Assembly (NCBI GenBank): GCA_964507185.1
Contig: CAZDOY010000011.1
Location: 16,135 to 80,134 of the forward strand
DNA: 64,000 bases
Origin: CAVRTJ01 sp964507185
GTDB lineage: Bacteria; Acidobacteriota; UBA4820; DSQY01
Direction of reading: 5' to 3'
Shown: in pieces, positions 19,950-27,546 of the stretch
Numbering within the stretch: the first letter of the stretch is position 1
Layout of the letters: the number at the start of each line of letters is the position of its first letter
Made by a program: the position numbers and the translations under genes
Notes under the pieces: model-generated
Databases searched by the model: none
What the model was told of the DNA's origin: nothing
Seen by the model: only the letters and a program-made list of their open reading frames with translations

Positions 19950-21088
19950 TTGTGGAAACTCTCCGCGATTTCCCTGGCGGGAACGCCCGCGGCCCTGCTC
20001 AGAGCCTTCACGTCCTCCCACTCGGCGTGCATCCGGGTGCGGCCCGAGGGCAGCGTGATGACCTTGACCCGCAGGGGGCCGTGGGGCGTCTCCACGGTCG
20101 TGATCGTCCTGGGCAGTTCCCGCCGCTTCCAGAGGGACGAGCGAACGCCCGTGGTCGTGGTGTGCTCAAGGAGGAGGTCGCCGATCACGGCCTCGTCGGC
20201 CGGCGGGTAGAGCACCGTGATCGTCCACGCGGGGCGGTGCTTCTTGCCCTGCACGGGGGTCACGAAGACGTCCAGGGCCCCGGCCGAGCGCACGACTTCG
20301 AGAGCGCCGGCCAGCAGTTCGGGCGTCATGTCGTCTATCTGGGCTTCGGTCACGCCCACGAGGCCGTCTCCCGGTTCTTCGGCGAGCAGAACCGCTCTCA
20401 GCACGTTGGGCATACCCTCCGTGTCTTTCGATCCAGCACCGTAGCCGGCAGCCCTGAGCACGCCGGCCGGCATGGGCCCGAAGCGGCGGGCCAGCGTCAC
20501 GGCGAGGACGGCGCCGGTAGGGGTCGTACGCTCCACGGCGGGGCCGAAAGCGAAGACAGGTCGGCCCTTCAAGAGTTCGACAACGGCCGGTGGCGGGACG
20601 GGAAAGGTCCCGTGCTCCATGGTCGTGAAGCCCGAACCCAGGTTCATCGGGCCGCATTCGACCGGAGGACATCCCAGCGAGTGCCACGCGGCGCAAGCGC
20701 CGACGATGTCCGCGATGGCGTCCGCCGCACCCACCTCGTGGAAGTGTATCTCCTCCACGCCGCATCCGTGCACGGAAGCTTCGGCCTCCGCAAGCCTGGT
20801 GAAGGCCGCGGCGGCTTTTTCGGCGGCGGCTTCGGGAAGGCCGCCTTTCTGGATGATCGAAAGAATGTCCGCAAGGTGGCGGTGCGCATTTTCAACGGGC
20901 GAGGAAACCGTTCCATGGAGCGCCGCGAGGCCTTGCCTGCGCACTTTCTGGAAGGTGAATTCCAGGTCTCCCAGGCCCAGTCGCGCCAGCGCAGCGTTCA
21001 CCACGGCGGGATCCGCTCCGGCGTCCACGAGGGCGGAAACGGTCATGTCTCCGGCGATACCCATTAAGGGGTCGAGATACAGTATCAC
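19937..21088 (-). CDS. larC: Nickel-pincer cofactor biosynthesis protein LarC
   Basis: The 383-residue LarC family protein inserts nickel into the pyridinium-dithiocarboxylate mononucleotide cofactor of lactate racemase-like enzymes. The N-terminus LYLDPLMGIAGDMTVSALV, the His-rich HGCGVEEIHFHEVGAADAIA near 108 and the PTGAV region near 190 are typical. In some species LarC is made by programmed frameshift; here the frame is continuous. It starts at GTG with GGAGG 8 bases upstream. No larA, larB or larE lies nearby. The PP-loop protein at 22876 is not LarE by its motifs. It follows plsC by 18 bases and overlaps truD. Confidence 0.92.
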   Translation of the reverse strand: MILYLDPLMGIAGDMTVSALVDAGADPAVVNAALARLGLGDLEFTFQKVRRQGLAALHGTVSSPVENAHRHLADILSIIQKGGLPEAAAEKAAAAFTRLAEAEASVHGCGVEEIHFHEVGAADAIADIVGACAAWHSLGCPPVECGPMNLGSGFTTMEHGTFPVPPPAVVELLKGRPVFAFGPAVERTTPTGAVLAVTLARRFGPMPAGVLRAAGYGAGSKDTEGMPNVLRAVLLAEEPGDGLVGVTEAQIDDMTPELLAGALEVVRSAGALDVFVTPVQGKKHRPAWTITVLYPPADEAVIGDLLLEHTTTTGVRSSLWKRRELPRTITTVETPHGPLRVKVITLPSGRTRMHAEWEDVKALSRAAGVPAREIAESFHKWLP

Positions 21089-21106
21089 TCCGAATGCCTC
21101 CGTGGG

Positions 21107-21877
21107 TTATTGCCCGCCCGTATCGAGCTGCGTCTTTATGAGATCGCGCGTCTTCTCGATCAGTCCGTCGCGGTCCTCGTACTGCATCCCGACCGTCGGA
21201 ATCGGGTCGAAAAAGGTCAGCCGGATCGTGCCCGTCGTAACCCGGAATCCGTGTCGGCGCTGCACGCGCTGGGCGCCCTCGATGGAGAAGGGAACGACCG
21301 GCATCGCGTTTTCGATGGCCAGCACGAACACGCCCTTCTTGAAGCGCATGAGCGTCTCGGTGCGGTTTCTCGTGCCTTCGGGGAAGGCGAGTATGCTCAT
21401 ACCCGTCCGCTCTATCCGCCTGGAGAGCTTATCCATCGTTTTTCGCGCCTTCGCGCTGTTTCCCCTGTCCACGAAAGGAAAGCCCGAGGCCAGCAAAGCC
21501 CATCCGAATATGGGGATCTTGGCCAACTCCTTCTTGACGAGGAACCTGTAGTAGTGGTCCTTCAACGCCAGGATCATGACGTAAATATCGAAGTTGCTTG
21601 CATGGTTGCCCACGAGCACCTGCCCCTTGTCCCGGGGGACCTTCTCCAGGCCCTCGATCTCCAGCTTCACGCCGGCCACCTTGAGGATGGCGATCGCCCA
21701 GATGCGGCCGGCCCAGAAGACCACGTTCCCACCGGTAAAAGGGCTTAGCACGATCACTATGGGTCCCAGAACGGCCACCAGAATCCACACCGTCAGGTGG
21801 ACCAGGATGCTGCGTAGAACAATCCCCACGGGATCCCCCTCGGCATTCTCGGACATGACTGCACGAGTGTCATCCAC
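21107..21877 (-). CDS. plsC: 1-acyl-sn-glycerol-3-phosphate acyltransferase
   Basis: The product has about 256 residues and acylates lysophosphatidate to phosphatidate at the inner membrane. The catalytic NHASNFD (HX4D) is near residue 89 and the substrate motif FPEGTRNRTE near 166. Hydrophobic segments lie near 15-40 and 50-70. The frame is open to 21976, but a GTG at 21877 with AGGAGG 8 bases upstream is the best start. An ATG at 21856 without a ribosome binding site is the alternative. The gene leads the plsC-larC-truD operon. Confidence 0.9.
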   Translation of the reverse strand: MDDTRAVMSENAEGDPVGIVLRSILVHLTVWILVAVLGPIVIVLSPFTGGNVVFWAGRIWAIAILKVAGVKLEIEGLEKVPRDKGQVLVGNHASNFDIYVMILALKDHYYRFLVKKELAKIPIFGWALLASGFPFVDRGNSAKARKTMDKLSRRIERTGMSILAFPEGTRNRTETLMRFKKGVFVLAIENAMPVVPFSIEGAQRVQRRHGFRVTTGTIRLTFFDPIPTVGMQYEDRDGLIEKTRDLIKTQLDTGGQ

Positions 21878-22065
21878 TTGATGCCCCTCCTGACCGAACC
21901 CCCCTGGCGACATTATACATCCCGCGATGGCCGCTGCATCCTCCCCTGCGGGACCGGGAACAGGGCGATACGACATGGATGTCTGAAAAGCGGAGAGGTA
22001 CCTGCGCGCGAAGATCGCCTGGAGAGCGTCCCGAGACGCTGCAACGGGGAAAATCCCTCACCCGG

Positions 22066-22767
22066 CTAGCTCACCAGCATGGCGAGCAGGCGTAGCGGAA
22101 AATCCACGAATACGAAGATCGAGACCCTGAGCACGGGCAGCAAAATGAAATTGAGCAGCGGTGTGAAAAAGATGATGAGGAGCAGAATCGGCCCGTAGCG
22201 GCGGATACTTTCGTAGAACTGGTGGACGCCGTAAGGAAGGAGGGCGGACAGTATCCACGAACCGTCCAGCGGGGGAATGGGGATGAAGTTGAAGACGGCG
22301 AGGATCAGGTTGATCTCGCCCAGGAGGAAGATCCACCACGGGCCCGAGTACGGCGTATTGATCATGTCGAAGAGCCGGGCCGGCTGCATGAAGATGAGGA
22401 ATCCGCCGAGAACGACGGTAGTGAGAATCGTGATGATGAGGTTGCTCACGGGTCCCGCGGCGGCGACGAAGGCCTCGTCGCGGCGGATGTGCTTGAAGTT
22501 GCGGCTCAGGACGGGAACGGGCTTGGCCCAGCCGAATATGGGGCCCCCGATGAAGGCCATGACGGCCGGCATCAGGATCGTGCCTATGGGATCGATGTGG
22601 GGCACGGGGTTCAGGGTGATCCGTCCGAGCATTCTGCCCGTCGAATCTCCCAGTCTGTCGGCCATCCACGCGTGCGCGCTCTCGTGGACGGACAGAGAAA
22701 AAAGAACGATGAGAATTTCAAGCGCCAGGGTGAGAAGTCCGAGGGGCGTAAAGCTGATACCGTGCAT
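22066..22767 (-). CDS. Site-2 protease-like M50 membrane metallopeptidase
   Basis: This 233-residue polytopic membrane protein has the zinc site HESAH near residue 28 and the second motif NFIPIPPLDGS near 158-168, the hallmark of the compact M50B (Rip/S2P-like) clade. Helices lie near 10-30, 60-75, 98-120, 140-160 and 190-225. It lacks a PDZ domain, so it is not RseP. Such proteins cleave membrane substrates or act as chaperone-like factors; the substrate is unknown. Neighbours plsC and the PP-loop gene are on the same strand with 188- and 108-base gaps. Confidence 0.88.
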   Translation of the reverse strand: MHGISFTPLGLLTLALEILIVLFSLSVHESAHAWMADRLGDSTGRMLGRITLNPVPHIDPIGTILMPAVMAFIGGPIFGWAKPVPVLSRNFKHIRRDEAFVAAAGPVSNLIITILTTVVLGGFLIFMQPARLFDMINTPYSGPWWIFLLGEINLILAVFNFIPIPPLDGSWILSALLPYGVHQFYESIRRYGPILLLIIFFTPLLNFILLPVLRVSIFVFVDFPLRLLAMLVS

Positions 22768-22875
22768 GTGATTTTATGTCCTAAACGATCTGATCGCGTT
22801 TGCCGCATGGGGCGGGTGATCGAACACCCGAACCTGCGGATGGATGCCGCGGCATCCACGAGTCCGGCCGGGTCA

Positions 22876-23940
22876 TTATAACCGCATGGGTCCGAGAATG
22901 CTCTCGTCCCAGAGGGGCGCCGCCTGATACTCCCGATCGGGTCTCCCCTCGCTGATTGCCCTGACGAGGACGGACGCTCCGTTCTTGCCGTCCGAGTATC
23001 TGGCCGCGATGGAGGCGCAGAGTCCTTCCTCTTCCTGCGAGGGGAGCGATTCGTCGGTTATGGCGACGGGACCCGGCACGTCCGGGCATTCGAACCGCAC
23101 CCTGTTATTCGTGAAACGCTCCAGGAAGACGTTTTCTGGCTCGCGGCGGCCTACGATGAGCTTGAGCGCGGGCGTGAGCCTGAAATGCCTGCCGACCTTG
23201 AGGAGGGTGACGTCCTCCCACTCAATGCGGGCCTGGCCCCGGTGGGTCATCTTGTCCTTGAACTTCCGCGCATAGTTTTCGTCCGTCAGGAAGCAGCAGC
23301 CGCCCGCCGGCGAGGGATAGTCCGTGATGCCCTTGGACTCGATGAGGTCCATCTGGGTGCGGCGGCTGCGGCCCTGGATGGCGAGCAGCTTCGAACGATC
23401 CAGGAGACCTTCCCTTTCGGGCTCGGTCTCTTCGAGAAGCCGGGCGGAGAGGGGGCGGACGAGCCTGCCCTTCAGACCCGAGTCCTTTTCCACGATCCGC
23501 ATGGGGTCCTTGCGCTGGCTCATGGGCCGCTGGCCCAGGACCTCGCCCGTGGCCACGAAGTCGGCGCCCTCCTCCTCCATGATGGCCCTGGCCTTCTGGA
23601 GCATGAACGCGCGGCAGTCGATGCAGGGGTTCATGTGGGCGCCGTAGCCGTGCTTCGGGTTGAAGACGACGTCGAGGTATTCCTTCGAGATGTCCACGAG
23701 CCTCACCGGGATGCCCAGGTCGGCCCCGGCCCGCAGAGCCTCGTTGCGCAGCTTCCTGGGGTCGTCGTCCGGGTCGGCCGTGGCCCGCTTGTGGTCGGAC
23801 ACGCAGAAGCCCGTGGAGAAGCTCACGCCGATCAGGTCGGCACCCTGTTCCTGGAGGATCTTCGCGGCCAGGGTCGAGTCCAGGCCGCCCGACAAAAGTA
23901 CAACGGCCTTCGGCCGTTTTGTGCTCTTCGCTTCGCTCAT
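22876..23940 (-). CDS. PP-loop ATPase, tRNA-thiolation-like (MnmA/ThiI-related)
   Basis: The product has 354 residues. The adenylating PP-loop is VLLSGGLDSTLAA at about 14-26. Two candidate catalytic cysteine sites follow: MNPCIDC near 104-110, which resembles the MnmA NPC-x-x-C motif, and SPAGGCCFL near 213. The C-terminal third (from about 235) looks like an accessory RNA-binding domain of the NFACT-R/DUF814 kind, but that is from memory of the architecture. It probably thiolates a tRNA uridine; the exact position is unknown. ATG 23940 is preferred over the adjoining GTG 23943 because AGAGG sits at proper spacing. It is divergent from tRNA-Val. Confidence 0.75.
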   Translation of the reverse strand: MSEAKSTKRPKAVVLLSGGLDSTLAAKILQEQGADLIGVSFSTGFCVSDHKRATADPDDDPRKLRNEALRAGADLGIPVRLVDISKEYLDVVFNPKHGYGAHMNPCIDCRAFMLQKARAIMEEEGADFVATGEVLGQRPMSQRKDPMRIVEKDSGLKGRLVRPLSARLLEETEPEREGLLDRSKLLAIQGRSRRTQMDLIESKGITDYPSPAGGCCFLTDENYARKFKDKMTHRGQARIEWEDVTLLKVGRHFRLTPALKLIVGRREPENVFLERFTNNRVRFECPDVPGPVAITDESLPSQEEEGLCASIAARYSDGKNGASVLVRAISEGRPDREYQAAPLWDESILGPMRL

Positions 23941-24210
23941 CACGAACCTCTTTCCTTTTCGGGGGGCGAGCGGTCCTCGACCGCCTCCGGTGTCTCAACC
24001 CCCATAAAAATACCATACATGATGGGTGAGCCATCCATTCCAGTCAGGAACCGGAGCCCCGTCACACGATACGGACGGAAGGCCTGCCCACCGGTCTTCA
24101 CGGCGGATGGCCCCTGGATTGATGCCTCGCCCTTTTTGAGGTCGCGGCAGGCGCGTGCGCCCGGTCGGGGGCAGGGCGGTCTCGAGAGGCCGTCTATAGG
24201 CAGGGACACG
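23941..24210. other. Intergenic spacer upstream of tRNA-Val
   Basis: About 270 bases carry no convincing open frame. The only clear element is the tRNA promoter at its right edge. Confidence 0.5.
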
Positions 24211-24239
24211 TTGACAGAACGGGCGCTCTCTGGTAGAGT
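24211..24239 (+). promoter_or_regulatory. Sigma-70-type promoter of tRNA-Val and probably thrS-infC-rpmI-rplT
   Basis: A perfect -35 TTGACA (24211-24216), a 17-base spacer and -10 TAGAGT (24234-24239) lie 14 bases before the tRNA. Confidence 0.8.
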
Positions 24240-24252
24240 TCTCCGTCTGCGT

Positions 24253-24328
24253 AGGCGCGTAGCTCAGATGGGAGAGCGCTACCTTGACACGGTAGAGGTC
24301 AGCGGTTCGATCCCGCTCGCGCCTACCA
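24253..24328 (+). tRNA. tRNA-Val (anticodon GAC), CCA encoded
   Basis: A complete cloverleaf can be folded by hand. The acceptor AGGCGCG pairs with CGCGCCT, the anticodon stem is CTACC/GGTAG with loop TTGACAC (anticodon GAC), and the T stem AGCGG/CCGCT has loop TTCGATC. The discriminator is A and the genomic CCA is present. Seven T follow at once (24329-24335), then the thrS ribosome binding site. The tRNA therefore appears to head the same transcript as thrS. Confidence 0.95.
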
Positions 24329-24346
24329 TTTTTTTCGGGAGGTGCC

Positions 24347-26278
24347 ATGCCCGACGTTCAGATCTCCCTGCCGGACGGGACAGTGAAGGTCTTTCCGCAG
24401 GGGACGACTCCGTACCAGGTGGGGGAGAGTATCTCGCCCAGGCTCGCCGAGGCCACGCTCGCCGCCAAATGCAACGGGCGCCTCATGGACGTCTACCTGC
24501 CCATCCAGGAAGACTGCGCGCTCGAGCTGGTGACGGACAGGACGCCGGAGGCGCTGGAGGTATACCGCCACAGCTGCGCACACCTCCTCGCGAACGCCGT
24601 GAAGGAGCTGTTTCCCGAAGCGAAGATCGCCATCGGCCCGGTGATCGAGGACGGCTTCTACTACGATTTCGACAGGGACGCACCCTTCACCCCCGAGGAC
24701 CTGGAGGCCATCGAGGCCCGGATGAGGGAGATCATCGCCCGCGATACGCCCATCCGGCGCGAGGAGCTCCCCTGGGAGAAGGCGCGGGATTTCTTCGCCT
24801 CCGAAAATGAGCCCTACAAGGCCGAGCTGGCGTTCGAGAAGGGCCAGAACGAGCCCGTGTCCATCTATCGACAGGGCGACTTCAACGACTTCTGCCGCGG
24901 ACCGCACATCCCCAGCACGGGTCGCATCAAGCCCGATACTTTCAAGCTGCTGTCCGTGGCGGGAGCCTACTGGAAGGGCGACGAGCACAACAAGATGCTC
25001 CAGCGCATCTACGCCACGGCCTTCTTCAGCAAGAAAGAGCTGAAGGCCTACCTGACCCGTCTTGAGGAGGCCAAGGCCAGGGACCACAGAAAACTGGGGA
25101 AGGAACTGGGCCTCTTCATGATGCACCAGTGGGCGCCCGCCTCGCCGTTCTTCACGCCGAAGGGGGCCCTGGTCTACAACGGGCTCGTGGACCTCATGCG
25201 CGAGTTCTACAGGGAATACGGCTACCAGGAGGTCATCACACCCCAGGTGTTCGACGTGGAACTGTGGAAGCGGTCGGGCCACTACGACCACTACCGCGAC
25301 AACATGTTCCTCTCCGAAATAGACGAGCGCGAGTTCGGCCTGAAGCCCATGAACTGCCCGGGCCACTGCCTGATGTTCGGCGCCGACAGCCATTCCTACA
25401 GGGATCTGCCCCTCAGGATCGCCGATTTCGGCCGCCTGCACCGCTACGAGCGCAGCGGAGTGACACAGGGCCTCACGCGAGTCCGCTCCTTCTCGCAGGA
25501 CGACGCGCACATCTTCTGCCGCCCGGGCCAGATCGAGTCCGAGATCCGGTCCCTCTTCGAGCTGATCGGTAAGGTCTACACGATATTCGGGTTCAGCGAT
25601 CCCCACGTATACCTCTCCACGAGGCCCGAGAACTCGGTGGGGTCCGACGAGGTCTGGAACCAGGCCGAGGCGGCGCTCAAGAACATCCTCGAGTCACTCG
25701 AAATCGAACACACCGTCGATCCGGGAGAAGGCGTCTTTTACGGCCCCAAGATCGACTTCAAGGTCCGTGACGCGATCGGCCGCCAGTGGCAACTGGCGAC
25801 TATCCAACTCGACTTCAACCTCCCCGAACGATTCGACCTGAGCTTCGTCGGCCCCGAGAACTCACCGGAGAGGCCCGTGATGATCCACAGGGCCATCCTG
25901 GGTTCGGTGGAACGCTTCCTGGGGGTGATCATCGAGCATTTCAAGGGGGCGTTCCCTTTGTGGCTCTCGCCCGAGCAGGTGCGCCTGCTTCCCATCGCGG
26001 ACCGACATGTGGCATACTCCGAAGAGGTGGCCGGGGAACTGCGTGCCGCCGCTCTGCGCGTATCCGTGGATGCCCGTGGAGAGAAAACGAACTACAAGGT
26101 TCGCGAAGCCCAGCTTCAGAAGATCCCGTACATGTTGATCGTCGGCGATCGCGAACAGGCGGATTCGAACGTCTCTGTGCGCAGCCGTTCTGCGGGTGAC
26201 CGGGGCGCGATGGCCGTCGAGGCTTTTAAGACGATGGCTCTCCAACAGGTGGAGAGCCGGTCTCTGGAACTGGATTAA
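24347..26278 (+). CDS. thrS: Threonyl-tRNA synthetase
   Basis: The enzyme is a 643-residue class II aminoacyl-tRNA synthetase. An N-terminal TGS domain (about 1-62) leads to the editing domain with HSCAHLLANAVKELFP near 73-88 and a later FCRGPHIPSTG. The catalytic core has zinc ligands in GLKPMNCPGHC near 335 and motif 2 RIADFGRLHRYERSG. Motif 3 is VMIHRAILGSVERF. The anticodon-binding domain fills the last 110 residues. GGGAGG precedes the ATG. The gene lies 18 bases after tRNA-Val and 10 bases before infC. No T-box or tRNA-like operator was seen in the short leader. Confidence 0.97.
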   Translation: MPDVQISLPDGTVKVFPQGTTPYQVGESISPRLAEATLAAKCNGRLMDVYLPIQEDCALELVTDRTPEALEVYRHSCAHLLANAVKELFPEAKIAIGPVIEDGFYYDFDRDAPFTPEDLEAIEARMREIIARDTPIRREELPWEKARDFFASENEPYKAELAFEKGQNEPVSIYRQGDFNDFCRGPHIPSTGRIKPDTFKLLSVAGAYWKGDEHNKMLQRIYATAFFSKKELKAYLTRLEEAKARDHRKLGKELGLFMMHQWAPASPFFTPKGALVYNGLVDLMREFYREYGYQEVITPQVFDVELWKRSGHYDHYRDNMFLSEIDEREFGLKPMNCPGHCLMFGADSHSYRDLPLRIADFGRLHRYERSGVTQGLTRVRSFSQDDAHIFCRPGQIESEIRSLFELIGKVYTIFGFSDPHVYLSTRPENSVGSDEVWNQAEAALKNILESLEIEHTVDPGEGVFYGPKIDFKVRDAIGRQWQLATIQLDFNLPERFDLSFVGPENSPERPVMIHRAILGSVERFLGVIIEHFKGAFPLWLSPEQVRLLPIADRHVAYSEEVAGELRAAALRVSVDARGEKTNYKVREAQLQKIPYMLIVGDREQADSNVSVRSRSAGDRGAMAVEAFKTMALQQVESRSLELD

Positions 26279-26288
26279 GGAGGTCACT

Positions 26289-26816
26289 ATCCGAGACGTC
26301 ACCACCACAAGAGGACCGCGGATCAACCGCCAGATCAGGATACGTGAGATTCGCGTCATCGACGAAGACGGGGCCCAGTTGGGGATCATGACCCCGGATG
26401 ATGCAATGGCCGTTGCCGAAGGCAAGGGGCTGGACCTAGTGGAAGTCGCTCCGACAGCCACCCCTCCCGTCTGCCGCATCATCGACTACGGAAAGTATCT
26501 TTACGACGAGAAAAAGAAGGCCGCAGAGGCCCGCAAGAAACAGAAAAATGTCGTCGTGAAGGAAATCAAGCTTCGCCCGAAGATCGAAGAACACGATTTT
26601 CAGGTCAAGAAGCGACGCGTCGAAGAATTCCTCGAGGATGGCCAGAAGGTCAAGATCTCAGTCAGGTTCCGTGGAAGAGAGATCGTCCACCCCGAGCTGG
26701 CGCAGAAGCTGCTCTCGCGCCTCGCCACCGAGGTGGTTCAAACCGGCAAGATAGAGCGTGCACCGACCATGGAAGGCCGGATGATGATCATGCTCCTGAC
26801 GCCTGCGAAGAAATAG
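26289..26816 (+). CDS. infC: Translation initiation factor IF-3 (ATC start codon)
   Basis: The product has 175 residues and contains both IF-3 domains, from GPRINRQIRIREIRVIDEDG to the C-terminal RFRGREIVHPELAQKLL and MIMLLTPAKK. No ATG, GTG or TTG fits the conserved N-terminus. AAGGAGGT (26277-26284) is followed 5 bases later by ATC (26289-26291), which gives (M)RDVTTTRGPRINRQ. IF-3 genes are known for AUU-class starts that let IF-3 repress its own translation; this copy appears to use AUC. The ribosome binding site overlaps the thrS stop codon, so translation is coupled. It is followed by rpmI and rplT. Confidence 0.95.
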   Translation: MRDVTTTRGPRINRQIRIREIRVIDEDGAQLGIMTPDDAMAVAEGKGLDLVEVAPTATPPVCRIIDYGKYLYDEKKKAAEARKKQKNVVVKEIKLRPKIEEHDFQVKKRRVEEFLEDGQKVKISVRFRGREIVHPELAQKLLSRLATEVVQTGKIERAPTMEGRMMIMLLTPAKK

Positions 26817-26832
26817 CTGGGAGGTCACGTGA

Positions 26833-27027
26833 ATGCCTAAGATGAAATCAAACCGGGCCGCCGTCAAGCGGTTCAGAGTGACTGGATCTGGTAAAATCAA
26901 GCGATTCAAGGCTTACCATCGCCATATTCTGACGTCCAAGACCCGCAAACGGAAGAACCGGCTGGGTACCGCGACCCTGGTCCACGCCGCCGATTTTAAA
27001 AAAGTCAGAAAACTTATTCAGGTCTGA
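26833..27027 (+). CDS. rpmI: 50S ribosomal protein bL35
   Basis: The gene encodes a 64-residue, very basic ribosomal protein with the typical bL35 opening MPKMKSNRAAVKRFRVTGSG and the RHILTSKTRKRKNRLG core. It lies between infC (16 bases) and rplT (12 bases), the conserved bacterial order. Confidence 0.97.
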   Translation: MPKMKSNRAAVKRFRVTGSGKIKRFKAYHRHILTSKTRKRKNRLGTATLVHAADFKKVRKLIQV

Positions 27028-27039
27028 GGAGATACACCC

Positions 27040-27396
27040 ATGCCCAGAGTCCGCCGCGGCCACCACAAAGTCGAACGCCGCAAAAAACTCAAGAAGCTCG
27101 CGAAGGGTTACTACGGGGGAAAAAGCCGCCTGTACCGCTCCGTTAAGGAGCAGGTGGAACGTTCGCTCGTCTTCGCTTTCAGGGGGCGCAAGCTCAAGAA
27201 GATCGACTTCCGCCGCCTCTGGATCGTCAGAATCAACGCCGGCTGCCGCCAGAACGGCATGAGCTACAGCAGGTTCATGGACGGCCTCAAGAAGGCCGAT
27301 ATCCTTCTGGACAGGAAGTCGCTGGCAGAAATTGCGCTGCACGATCCCGCCGCCTTTACCCAGCTGGTCGACAAGGCCAAGCAGGCGCTGGCGTAG
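27040..27396 (+). CDS. rplT: 50S ribosomal protein bL20
   Basis: The gene encodes the 118-residue bL20, an early 23S rRNA-binding assembly protein. Family marks include HHKVERRKKLKKLAKGYYGG and the segment LWIVRINAGCRQNGMSYSRF. It closes the thrS-infC-rpmI-rplT operon. A strong terminator follows, and pheST does not follow as it does in many bacteria. Confidence 0.98.
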   Translation: MPRVRRGHHKVERRKKLKKLAKGYYGGKSRLYRSVKEQVERSLVFAFRGRKLKKIDFRRLWIVRINAGCRQNGMSYSRFMDGLKKADILLDRKSLAEIALHDPAAFTQLVDKAKQALA

Positions 27397-27482
27397 AACA
27401 TCCCGGGGCCGGCCAGGTCCCGGAGCCCATACCGTCCCGGAACCCCGGGGCGGCAAGGGAAGGGGGATGCGACGTTCCGAAG

Positions 27483-27514
27483 AGGGGAAGGGGGTAGACC
27501 TCTTCCCCTTTTTT
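27483..27514 (+). terminator. Rho-independent terminator of the thrS-infC-rpmI-rplT operon
   Basis: The stem AGGGGAAG (27483-27490) pairs with CTTCCCCT (27502-27509) and is followed by a run of six T ending at 27514. Confidence 0.85.
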
Positions 27515-27546
27515 GTTCACTTCGATTCAATGGGGGCGCAGGGGAT

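Noticed and set aside
24329..24346. Intrinsic terminator after tRNA-Val (seven T)
   Set aside because: No separate hairpin precedes the T-run, and only the tRNA itself could supply the stem.
24253..24347. T-box or other riboswitch controlling thrS
   Set aside because: The leader between tRNA and ATG is only 18 bases and contains no such structure.
23185..24810. 541-codon frame spanning the PP-loop gene antisense, the tRNA and thrS
   Set aside because: It crosses a tRNA gene and runs antisense and out of frame through two conserved genes.
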